Shown: positions 1 to 12,200 of the stretch, piece by piece
Numbering within the stretch: the stretch's first letter is position 1
Layout of the letters: each line of letters starts with the position of its first letter
DNA from: Molossus alvarezi
Taxonomy: Eukaryota > Chordata > Mammalia > Chiroptera > Molossidae
Length of the DNA: 64,000 nucleotides
Assembly: GCA_037176705.1 (NCBI GenBank)
Contig: CM073887.1
Location: 25,671,501-25,735,500 of the forward strand
Direction: 5' to 3'
Made by a program: the position numbers and the translations under genes
Notes under the pieces: generated by a model
What the model was told of the DNA's origin: nothing
What the model saw: only the letters and a program-made list of their open reading frames with translations
Databases searched by the model: none

Positions 1-169
1 CACCTGTGTGATATAATGAGGAAAACTTATAATAATAAATTTATAGTAAACATGCATACCAGAAATATTTATATGGTCCAGGAAAAAAAAATCTTCTTTT
101 ATGGCATGCAAATTCAGACTTGTGCCTTATTTTGACCTCTGCATTTGTTGATCTCTACTCTGTCAGCAG

Positions 170-269
170 GGTCCTCGACATGTAGCTCTTTGGCTTGCAG
201 TACATCATAAAGAGAAGAAGGCAGTGGAAATTTTCTCAAGAGAAATTGCACCGGCAGGGACTGGAATGG
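170..269 (+). CDS. AtuA-like gene, exon A
   Basis: Acceptor is the AG at 168-169 after a pyrimidine-rich tract; donor is GTAAGT at 270-275. It encodes 33 codons beginning GPRHVALWLAVHH and ending SREIAPAGTGM, plus one base (phase 1). The EIAPAGTGM block is typical of AtuA-family proteins just before the 'APGL..IVGGRP' stretch, which the next exon supplies. An alternative acceptor three bases upstream (AG at 165-166) would add one glutamine. The incoming phase is inferred from the open frame. Confidence 0.88.
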
Positions 270-3200
270 GTAAGTATACATATTTTTACAGTTACAGCTT
301 TGAGAATCCCCTTCTTTCTTATCGCCGTCATCAATTATAATATTCATTAATTAGCCCTCTGAATATGCCAGATGGGGGGTTTAAGTGATAGTCGCAGACA
401 AAGCAACCTGGTCAAGCTCATTAAGGGTTTGCCCATGTCACCACCGATCCTGGGTTCCAGTTTCCCCACCTTCGGATCCTTGTTCCCCAGTGCCCTGTGA
501 ACAGGTCTCGTGCTGTCCTGTGCCGCCCCTACCGCGCCCCGGCACGCGTGACCTTTTCCTCCTGAGCCCTTGCTTTCCCTCCACGGCTGAGGTTGACCTG
601 CCACCGTCACAGGGCCCGGCCTCTGAAGGCTTCAGTTTTGCTAATCCGTGAGCGTCTTCAGTCATCGGGACATCACATTTGAAAGGCCTTGAGGACCCAC
701 ATTGCACATATGGAGAAACTGAGGCTTGGAGAGGCGAAGTAGGTAAAATGAGAAAAGGCAGGTGCCCTCCTTTGGCTCCTAAGAAGAGAAGTAAAATTTT
801 CTACTAATAATGTCACAGGGAAAAGTCCTGTTCCATTTCCATTTCTTTCCTTTTCCTCTACCAATGATGAAAAATGCAGGGGGATATTGAATTTTGGCAA
901 TGCAAGACTTACATTTTAAAATTAATACAATCAAATGAGAAGGCAACCTATTAAATGGAGGGGAATATTTTGCAAACCATATATCTGATAAGAGGTTAAT
1001 ATATAAAAAATACAAGGAGCTTATAGAACTCAATAGCAAGAAAGAACAAACAATCCAATTAAAAAATGGACGGGGGCCCTGGCTGGTTTGGTTCAGTGGT
1101 TAGAGCACGGGCCCAAGGACTGAAAGGTTGCGGGTTTGATTCCTGGTTCAGGGCATGTACCTGGGTTGCAGGTTTGATCCTGGCCCTGGTCGGGGTCGTT
1201 CAGGAGGCAGCCAATCGATGTGTCTCTCGCACACCAATGTTTTTCTCTTTCTTTCTCTCCCTCCCTCTCATCCTTCCACTGTATCTAAAAATACTTGGAA
1301 AAATATCCACGAGTGAGGATTAACAAACCAAAAAAAGGCTGAAGACTTGAATAGACATTTTTCCCAAAGAAGACATACCCATCACCAACAAGTACATGAA
1401 AAGGTGCTGAATATCACTCATCATCAGGGAAATGCTAATTAAACCATAGTAAAATGTTACCTTACACTTGTTAGAATGGCTATGATGAGAGAGAGAGAGA
1501 AAGAGAGAGAGAGAGCGAGCGAGCACGCGCGCGCCTGGCCAGTGTGGCTCATGGACCGAGAGGTCCCTGTTCGATTTGCAGTCAGGGCACCTGCCTGGGT
1601 TGTGAGCTCGATCCCCAGTGCGGGGCGTCAGGAGGCAGCTGATCAATGTTCCTCTCTCACGTCGATATTTCTATCCCTTCCTCTCTCTCTAAAAACGCAA
1701 ACAAACAAAAAAAAAAACATTTATAAAAATGAGAGAGAGAGATAGCAAATGCTGGTCAGGAAAGGGGATTGAGAGAGGGAAAGAGAGATACAGAGACAAA
1801 AAGAAAGAAGGAAGAGGGAGGAATTGGAGGGGGAGAAGGTGAGGTGGGAGAGAAATGTGGAAGTATTTTTAAGCTGCAAGCAATACACACAAGCAAAATA
1901 CAAAGTGGTCTCAATGAAATATTTATACAGTATATATGATCCACTCCTGTCTCTTCTCGGTCTGTATATTGCTCATCGTTTTACTTTTTCATTGATGATT
2001 TGGGATTGCTGTTTTGAACAGATGAACTGCATAGACCAATACTCCCTTTATAGTTTCCATTCATGTTCAGGTTTGAGAGAAATAAAATCCATAATGTGTT
2101 CCACTATTTTTTTTTTTAGTTTGTGATGCAACTAAAAAACAATTTCTAAATGATACTAAATTTGGGAAGGGTTTAGGAATCCTGGGTACTATTAAATGTC
2201 CTCATTCTAAGACAGATTTTTTTGTTACGGTTTCTTCTAATGGAACAATCTGAGGCACAGCGTGGGCCAGTTTCACATCACTGCGCAGGAAGAGTTACCA
2301 GCTTTCAGTCAGTACCTTGCCTTCATGGCTCCGAGCCCCACTTCCCCCAGTAATCGAATCTCATATTTCAGATTGCAGCACCCCATTTTCAGGTGCCCAA
2401 TTATATACAGGCCAAGGTCCTTGGTTTGAAACAGCACTCTATCTTGTTTTAGCAGACAGAGACTTATTGAAAGTTATTAGACAGCTCCCAGAATCTTGGG
2501 AGAGCCATCGAACCAGAACCGGTTCGGATGCTACTCAGTCAACAGAGGGAGAGAGAGAGAGTGATTCTGCCGCACCAGGCAGGAGGACACAGTGTGCCAG
2601 AGTCACCTTAGTTGTCTCAGAAGAACACAGGGCTCCACCACCCTGCTCCCCAGCAGATACAGTCTCGCTGCAGCAGTGCCCACCTCTCAGTGCTCATTTC
2701 TCAGCCAAGTCCTGGTTCGATGCCCGTGCTTCCATGGAACTCGGGCCACGTGCCGGCAGCCTAGCTGAAGACGCCTGGGACATGCTGGAGTTCGAATGCG
2801 TGAGGGTGGGCCAGCGTGCAGAATCTGCCACGATTTCCTGCTTCCTTACAATTCCATTTTGAGACTTGAGGCAAGGTGCTTAACCTCTCTAACTAATTCA
2901 TTTTCCTAATGCCTAACGTGAGGATTTTGAACCTCATGGATTCCAAGAATCTTTACAGCAATACAAATCTGCTTCTGTGCAGTTAGAATTCTGGCTTCCA
3001 GTGATGGAATCCTTACACGAACTAGTGAAAAGCCAGTCAAAGGGATTTACTGACTCTTATATCCTAATTGTGGGAGGATCAGGGGTGAAGCTGGCATAGG
3101 CGGTGTCCAGCTCATTGGCCTCTCACTACCGAGGGGACTCTGCTTTCTGTAAAGACCAGCTTCTCCATGAAGCCGGAGCAGCAGCCCCGGGCTCCCCAGC

Positions 3201-6200
3201 TTGTATCTGATACCATAGAGGAAAAGAACTCCTCTTTCCCAGACTCAGTTTTGAAGGTCCCAGAAGGACGCTCAGGCAAGCTTGTTTGTGTGCTTGCTCT
3301 TGTGGCCAGAGGAGTGGAGACTTCAACCAGAGAAGGGGTCTCACGGGCATGGCCACGAGAGAATTGGTTTGGGAGTCAGCCACCCCCAATCTGTAACCAG
3401 TGCAGTTTCTAAGACCTAGTGAGACATAGTATGTGATGTGGGATTTGTTCCTTTGTTTTCAGGCTTTCATTTTGTGAGTCTCAAGGTTGTGGAGGGTTTA
3501 GTAGGTGATCACCTGCATTCAGGGAGCTTAAAATTTTATTATAGAGATAAAGCAAATAGAGGCATATGTTGACCTAACAGTAAACAAACGATATAATAGT
3601 ATTGTTAAATACTATTATACAGAAAGATCTGAAATCTTCTTTTTTTTTGATACGTGCCCCTAGCAGGAACTGAACCCAGGACTCTGGTCCGCAGGCCAAC
3701 GCTCCAACTGCTGAGCCAAACTGGCCAGGGCAAGATCTGAACTCTTAAAGCAGTTGAATTAGAACTCGAGGGCATGCATTGGTTTAATAGCTTTTTGCCA
3801 GGCATTTTGCCCCAACTTATTTTCCCAAGGCAAAGCATATTTGGCTAGAAAGATCATTGGTAAAATATAACATGGATATTTTATCTTGAACTTTTGGCCT
3901 CGGCCTATTTTCTCGGATGTTGACTGTGTTGGTACATAGACAACATTTTCCTTTGGAAAGTACATTATTGTACTGAAATATATTTTGTCTTTAGCAACCA
4001 ATATGATTTTATACTTTGATTTTATACTTTATGGACATAGCTTGTATAACAGGGAAAAAAAGCTACCATTTTCTCCTTGAATCAAAGACTAGGTGCTCAA
4101 CCTAAAATTTACATGGGATGCAGATAGCATTTTGAATATTAGTTTGTATTGTGTTGGCAGTTAGATTATGGGAAATGTGTGGAAAGTTTCAGCCGATCAA
4201 TGTGATGGTCTTTGGTTCATCGTACAAATAAACTTCCTGGTTTTATAATCTGAAGCACATGCATATTAAGTAGAGAAAACTAATTGCAGTAAACCCTGGC
4301 AATAATCTGGATATTTCAATAATGTCTCATTGTTATTTCTGAGTTTACTTATAACACTGTTACATAAGGGTCTTATTTTTAAATTGTTTAGTCTTATTGG
4401 CCTCTCCTTTTCTGATGATTAAATTAAGGTGATTGAATTAGATTGCATTTAATTGGATTTCATGCTTATATGTCATGCCAAAGGTCTTGAATGTATTTTG
4501 TATCCTTTTTCTCGTGGACAGTCCATACAGATATATTTAATGGTTTATACATATTCTGCTTAATTGTTTCTTTCTTCAAAGTTCTGTTGCAATAGACAAT
4601 AAACACTTTTTCTACTCCTTGCTTTCTTGGCTGTACAGACCAGCTTCTCCAGAAAGCTGGAGTAGCAACTCCTGACAGCTCAGAGATCACAGAGGAAAAG
4701 AGCTCCTTCCCAGACAGTTTGGAAGGTCCAAAGAACAACCTGACCACCCCATTTAATATCGCCTACAGTCCTCGGACACACCCTTTCTCCCTTCCCTGCT
4801 TTATTTTTATCGAGGGCCCTCATATCACTGACCTACTAAAACTCAATACACTTTTTTTGAATTACAGTTGATACACAATATTATATTGGTTTCAGGTTTA
4901 CAACATAGTCTTTAGACATTTACATAGCTTATAGAGCGATCACGGATCACTCCTTGCTCTCTAAAGTAAGGTATGTTGATTCCAATAAGTGGAATGTAAT
5001 GGTTTTCATGACTATCAAGTTATTTTTATGACTTTATCCCAGCATTTATGCCCCTTTTTTCATTGGAGGGCAGATTACAGACCTTCAGGAGGTTGAATTT
5101 ACAGGGCTGAACTGGATTTGAGAAACAAGGGAGAGGGGCATCAAGGATCATTCTGGAATCTGGCTGGAACCACTGGGTAGATGGTGGTGCTACTCCCAGA
5201 GGAAGAGAATGTGGAGGAAGAAGCAGGTTTGAGAGATATCCAGTAGGGAGCCACTGCGGAGAGATCAATATATAGACGCTAATTTCATGTCAGCATGCAA
5301 AGAGTGCGAAAGAGGATCCTTCAAAGTAGGCTTAGAAGGATTTGCCTGCGAAGAACCAGAACAGAGGCTTTTAAACATTCAAGGGAAGAAAGCATTTCAA
5401 AAAGGATGCAAAGGCCATGGTGACAAATGCTATAAAGAGGTCAAATAAGATAAAAACTAAAAAAGTTCCCATTTGATTTTGCAGCAAGGACTTTGCTGGT
5501 GACCTTGGCAAAAACACTTTCAGTCAAGTGTCCGGAGCTGAATCCAGATGCAGCATGTTGAGGAATATCATTGCTTTAATCATTAGAAAAGTAGTTGGTG
5601 TGAATAAATAAATCTTATATGTAGAAATGCTGAGCTTGAATATGGAGTTGAGTAAAGATAAAGAGAGGCCTGTCTTTATCTCCACAACTGAGTAGCACCT
5701 CTCCTAGTCACTCTGTAGCCTGTTAGCTACTTTTTTTTTTTTTTAATCAACCACTGTCTGCAATTATGTTATTATTTGTCATGTTTTTACTGTCTGTTTC
5801 TCCCTTCTAAAATGTAAGCTCTCCAAGGAGGGCAAGTGATTGTAACCATTCACTACCAACTCTCCAGTACCCAGAGTTGTGCCCGGCTCATAGTGGATGC
5901 TCAATACATTTATGTTCAATGAATGAATGAATGAACTAGGTATAAATGACAGTGAAATAGAACTGGGAGAATGTATCACTCAGAGGGTTAAACCTCGCTG
6001 AAAGGGAACCCAAATGCATGCCTTGAAATACTTTTCCTCACTTGTTATAATTTGAATGCATAATTCTAAGCCCTTGCTCTTTAATATGATGGCTAATTCT
6101 TATAATAAAATAATCCTGTACAATGCATTATCCTGATGCGGATTAGCAAAATTTCCTTAAGGTGAGAGTCAAAATTCTAGAAAAATAAGCAGAAAGGGAT

Positions 6201-9200
6201 GTTGGCCAAAAATGTATGCATTATTTTGGGGTTAAACAATACACAGAATAAGCTTCAGAAATAAATAATACCTTCTTTCAAAGGCCAACAATTTAGCAAA
6301 GTTTGGAATGATCTTTATTTACAGTGTCATTTCTAGAATGAACAGTGAAAAAAAAATTACTATGCTATCTTATTTTACATACAGAGAAAGAATTGAATTG
6401 GCATTGTGTACATACTGGATATCAGTCTGAGATATAAATGTTTCTTAATGATCAGGGCCAGATTTACATAGACTGTACTGGGTTGTGCATATTTTTGGTT
6501 GTTAATAATGCTTTAAATATTAATTTGACACTTTTAGTTTGTTTTATTACTATGTGTTTTACTTGTGAACAATCATGAAATCCCATGTGACCTAGATAGC
6601 CGGAGTATGCAATAGGGACTTACTATTAGGAGTTTAAGCAGAGTTCAGTAACTATAAAGTATTTCTCTAATAGGAAACAAATAAGACAAACCCTCTGTTG
6701 ACCCTCGTTTCACATTAAAATGACCGGAGTTTGACACCGAAGTGACAGCTGGTTAACACAGCTTGAGATTCCAAATGCTCGAGTATATATAAATATTATG
6801 ACTGATCTCAGAAGTGTGTTGGAAAACACTTTAAGAAAGGTCCTTGGTTTAACAGTTTGCTACATTCTCCTCTTTTGGTTTTATCTTCTGAATTTAGAGG
6901 AAATAGAATAATTAAAAACATGTAGTTGAACTCAACAGAACCAAGATTGGAGGTTAAGACTATGAATGCACATGATTGCTACTTTGTGCAAAACCTAGGG
7001 TTCAGATCCCAGTAGTTTGATAATATGACAAATACTCCAAATCCTCTTTGCGTAACGAAATGTCAATAGCATGTAGAAAACCCATCACTAAAATTTAGTT
7101 TTGCCACCTTCTTTTTTATAATAGAACATGGTAGGGCAGGGAGAATTCTCCGGGGTCGAGGTAGGTCATATCTATACTCTGGTCTCATAGGAGTCCAAAG
7201 GGCATTTCTACTATCAAGCCTCTACTCCTTAACATTCTCTTGGCTTTATTTATTTATTTATTTTTTTATCCTCACCTGAGGATATTTTTGTATTTATCTT
7301 CAGATAGTGAAGGAAGGACAGAGGGAGGAAGAGAAAGAGAGAGAAACATCGACGTGAGAGACACATCGAGTGTTTGCCACCCACACAACCCCGACTGGGG
7401 CCGGGGACAAACTGCAACCGAGGTGCGTGCCCTTAGCGGGAACCAAACCCAGGTCTCTCTGGTCCGCGGGCCGACGCTCTAACTGCTGAGCCAAACCAGC
7501 CAGGGCTTGGCTTCTTCATTTTTTTTTTTTTAAATCACATTCAAGGTACTGCTTATCCTGACATTATATAGTAGTTACTGGGAGTCTGCTGTGCAGTTCT
7601 CTGTGGACAAGAAAAGCTTGGGATGACTGAGTGAGGAGAATAGGAAGCAAAAGTCATAAACAAAAGTCACAAGGATATAGTTTGTTATTAGACAGAGCAG
7701 ATTAAGATTATCAGCCATTCAGAGTTCAGGGAGAGGCTTTCCCATGAGGCTGCAACATTTCTAAAAGGCATTAGCATCAATTAGTGAAGAGTTAGTTCCG
7801 AAATGTGGAGGTTGGCTCGGGCCGGTCATCAGCGTGTGAGTGGAGACCTGAGGAACAGAGAAGAGGCTGGGCCAGCCCCTTGCAGGTGGCATGATTGGCA
7901 TAGGTTGAGATTAATAATCTTATATCTGTTTTATTTTTATTTTTTTAGAAAGATCGTACATGCACACGGTACAGAATTCAAACACTATAACACAAATGAG
8001 AATTAAGTCAGCTTCTCCCTGTAACTCCCAGCCCCCAGTTCTCTCGATTTTTGTAAGTTGTTCTGTGCTCTATACATGGACAGGCATTTGTAGACAAATC
8101 CTTTTTTCTTCCCCCAACACAAACACTAGTGGCATATACAGCATCTTCATATTTTGCACAGATAGCATGCAAGTCACATTATTCTAAATCTTGTTTTTTT
8201 TAACATAATAGATTATAATTTCATTCCCCTTAATTCCCACAATTCCTTTTAACAGCCACACTGTTTTCTCCTGTGGGTGTGACAGTTCCCTGTGATGGAC
8301 ATTTAAGTTGTTTCAAGTCCTTGGTCCTATAAACGAATCACCCTTGACATTCCCCGCTCTTGTTCTCCACAAGCAGTGCCTGGCCAGATCTGTCCGTTCC
8401 CCCTGCACAGCCTATGCTGTGCGTCTGTCCCCTCCTGCCACTTCCACTGCGGCACTCCAGCCACTTCTGGTTATTGCATTAGCTTCGCACTGGTCTCCCC
8501 GACTTCACTCTTGGCCCCTGCAAGTCACTCTCCACATGCAATGAATGTGATCTGTTCTCATCATAAGAGAAAGGAAACTTCAGTGAAACGCCATTTTCTA
8601 CCCCTTCGACTGTCAGATTTAAAAGATGTTGCTAATATATTGTGTTTGCAAATGCTATAGGATAATAGACACTCAAACGTTGCTGGTGGGAGTAGAAGTT
8701 CATTCACTCGCTTTGGGGAGCAACTGGGCAATATCTATGAAAATTAAAATTATGTGGCGCCTTCATGACCCACCTGTTTATTTCTGGGAAATCATCCTTC
8801 CGGTATCTCACAGAAGGGAAAAAGTATATATATGATTTAAAATAAATATGATTCAAAATAAACAATGACATACTGCTGCAATTGAAGACTATGTAGATTT
8901 TGTGAGCTGATATGGAAAATTCTCCAAGATAGTTAAGAGAATAAAGCAAAATGCAGAATGATGTGTATACTACAGTTTGTTTGTTAAGAAAGAAAGAAAA
9001 GATCAATCTGGTCTGGGACAGAAAGCTGGGTGATCCAGGACAGGAGTGAGGGGACGATGATAATGTACATACCCTTTCATCGAACTTAATATACCGTGTA
9101 CACATTCAAGAGGAGAAACTTGTTTTTAAAGAGCGATTACTAATATGTCAAAATATGGGCACACGGCCTCTCTGGTCTGCATCCTTCTGTGATTCCTTTG

Positions 9201-12200
9201 CATGAAGGAGAAAACCCAGCCCAGGACCACATGCTCCCACTCGGGCCAGCTTTTGTCTGTCTCCCCAGAGAGCCTGTGGGGGACTTCTTGTTCGCCACAC
9301 TCCAGCCCCGCTCTCCGTCCCTCTAACGTGCCATGCCCTTTTGCGCCTCAAGAATGAGAAAGTCTATGTGATTTTGTTTGTTTTTTCTGCTGCCTGAAAT
9401 GCTTATTTCCTTTACTTATTCCCGTCTTTTATCAGTGACTTCCACTGAGAAAACGCCTCCAATCTAAAGCAGGTTCCCTTATCAGTCTCTCAGAAAAGGG
9501 CGCAATGACATGTTTATTTGTGTGGATTTTACCTAGTGTCTGCTCTGAGTACCATCTTTTACTTTATCAGGAGGGGTCGTGGGGAAAAAACATTTTGTGG
9601 CGATCCAAGGGATCCGAGTTCTGATCGTACGACTGCGGATCCGCGGCTGCCAGGAACTCGCTGACCCCTCTGTGAAGTCAGACAACTACACTAATTGATT
9701 TCTAAGGCCCTATAATTCATAGTATAAGAATACTATGAGGATATAATATAAAGTGAATCACACATAAGTATTTAATGCTGGTTGTACTCTTAAGATAATG
9801 TAAAATACATCTAAATATTGCATGCTTGCATAAAAGAATTTTATATTATACATGAAAGTTCAGTTAAATTTTCTGAGTAACTGAATTTTATGATTATTTC
9901 CCACAGTATAGTTTCTTGATTCCTTCCTTGCCTTTTACAAATGTGTCAGCCACCTAAATATCCAGATAATATTTAAAGATGTACTTAATGTATAGTCAAG
10001 ATACTCTTGTATGCTAAACCCTTATTATTTTCTTACACTTTCTTTGCTATAGTTTTATAAGGCATGATTTTTTATCCAACATCTACAATTTAAGTAGTTA
10101 GTTAGATCATAGAAGTCTTTTCTCATTCTTGTTTTTAATTAAATTATAAATCCACTAGGTGGTGTCTATGGACAGAAAGAAAGAGAAAAGTTAGTACCTT
10201 TTTTCTTCTCTAACGCTCAATTTTGAAGTTCTGTTTAAGAAGGCTAAACATTTCTGATTATATTGTGGTTTTGGGAGCAAGGAGATGTCCTCATTAAAAA
10301 ACAAAACAAAAACACAACCAAAGAGCATTTTCTTCAATTAAGTTTAAAGTTTCTGTTGGCTGTTAAAATAGTTAAGTCTACAAATTGTATATTTAAAATA
10401 GAAGAATGTATCAAATAAGTACAATGTGATTCAATTAATGTGATGAACATTGTTTGCCTTCTTATCTCTCTCAGCTTTCCCAGTTGTAATAATAACTTGA
10501 CTCTATCCCATAAGAATTTTTCATTGTCAAATTATTCCTCATGTACTGATTACTAATTATGAATTCTAGACATTCTTTTAACTTGCATTTTCTGAAGAGC
10601 TTAATAGCACCCTATGTTAGAAAATCAGTCCTTTGCTACAATGGACCGCACAAAGCTTATATTATAATAATTTAGCAAACCCTTACATTATAAGAAGGAA
10701 ATTGTTTTAATTATTTTTTTCTCTTTAGCGCCTGGTCTGATGGCAGTAATTGGAGGTCGTCCAAAAGTGTAAGTTTACTGACAATATGCTAAAGTCAGTT
10801 TTTTATATATTGTTCCCCTCACATAGTTTTCTGGATAGGGGTGAGAGAAGGTCTGGGGATCCGAGGCCTGTCCGCCTGGAACATCTTGTTCATAGACTCC
10901 TGAGACTCCTGGGAACCTACCATGGCTCTTGAACAGCAAGCTGGCCTTATCTAAGAATCACCTGTGCTGATTCTAGATGACTCAGAAAGGTGAATTGGTC
11001 CCTAGGGTTAAAGTTCTCATGAGATAAATGGCTTTTCTAGAGAACAGAAAAATAAGGCCGACCTAATCTGTTTTTGAAACCAGGAATTTGCAATGAGGGA
11101 AATAGGATTTATTGACAAATAAATACTTAGCTTCACCTAACAAAATCGGAGGAAGGTGGCCACCTCCTTTAGGTTAGTTCTCCTACTGGAATCTGTGGTT
11201 CACCTTCTCTTGGTGGTTCTGTTTGTAGGAAATGAAGTCAATTCTTGTGCTTTAGTGGAATTTTCTAGCTGTTTTTGTTCTTTGGAGGTGAGATAAGATA
11301 TGATATGTTAAGATTACTGGATTCCAATATGTATTTATGTTAGTTTCATCAAGAATGCATGGGTTCCTTTTTCTGTCTAAAAGTCTGAAAAGGCAGAAAA
11401 AGAGCTTCAAAAGAGTTGCCTACAGTTTAATCTTTTCTCTCCATTCCCTTCTGAACCCTCTTCAACAAGAAAGGTTTCTCCTCCATTGGTCTTTCCAAAC
11501 TGCCCTTGTCAAGGTCTCCCATCCCTTTATTTTGCTTAATCCAAAGGTCCGTTGTTACCATCATTTTACCTGCACCCTAAGCATAATTTGGCACTATTGG
11601 TCACGATTCTCCTCCTTTAAATACTTTCTTAACTTGGCTTCCAAGGCACTACCTTTTTGTGGATGTCTCCTACCTGATTGCCTGAAACTTCTCTATCTCT
11701 TTGCTGGATGGTCCTTGGACCGCTCTCCTTTTCTACCTACACTTACAGCTCTGATGAGTTCATTTCATCTTGACTTTTAATACCACCTATATGCCAATGG
11801 TTCTCAAATTTATTTCTCTAGCTCATTTGTCTTCCTTGGTCCTCAATCTCATTAATTATCTGTCTACTTAACAACTCCCATTTGGATGCCTAGCAAACAT
11901 CTCATGCTTAACATGTCCCAAACTCAATCCCAGTAACTCCCTCCAACCAGTTCCCCCTCTTTTCAGTAAATGGCAACTTCAAGCCAAAAACCTTCATGTC
12001 ATCCCTGACTGCCCCCTTTACTCATATCTTATATACAGGCCATCAGCCATGGTTCTGTGCCTGTGTCTTCAAAATTTGTCCAAAGTCTGACCATTTATTA
12101 CCCTCACGGTTATCACCCTGGTTTCAGCTACCATCATCTCTGGCCTGTATTATTGCAACAATCTCCTAACTGGTCTCCCTGGTTATACTTCCCACTATAA

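Larger units (their letters stand above)
905..1765 (+). mobile_element. L1 ORF2/3' fragment split by two Ves SINEs
   Basis: Segments 905-1075, 1338-1490 and about 1740-1765 read as consecutive parts of the 3' half of L1 ORF2 (sequence like 'aactcaatagcaag', 'gacatttttcccaaagaag' and 'gctaattaaaccatag'). Ves SINEs at 1076 and 1533 interrupt it, so the L1 is older than both. Confidence 0.65.
270..10728 (+). other. intron A-B (10.5 kb) and what it holds
   Basis: Intron sequence. It holds L1 remnants (about 905-1760 and 8655-9130), Ves SINEs (1076, 1533, 3640, 7260), an L1 3'-end piece near 4851, an L2-like 3' end near 5795-5940, two related repeat stretches (3145-3275 and 4634-4745) and old unclassified repeats near 8340-8560 and 9160-9500. 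About 5950-7230 and 9500-10720 are AT-rich with nothing I can assign. Confidence 0.7.

Noticed and set aside
11337..11780. 147-codon + strand open frame
   Set aside because: It overlaps an old interspersed repeat with low-complexity pyrimidine-rich sequence and has no recognisable domain.
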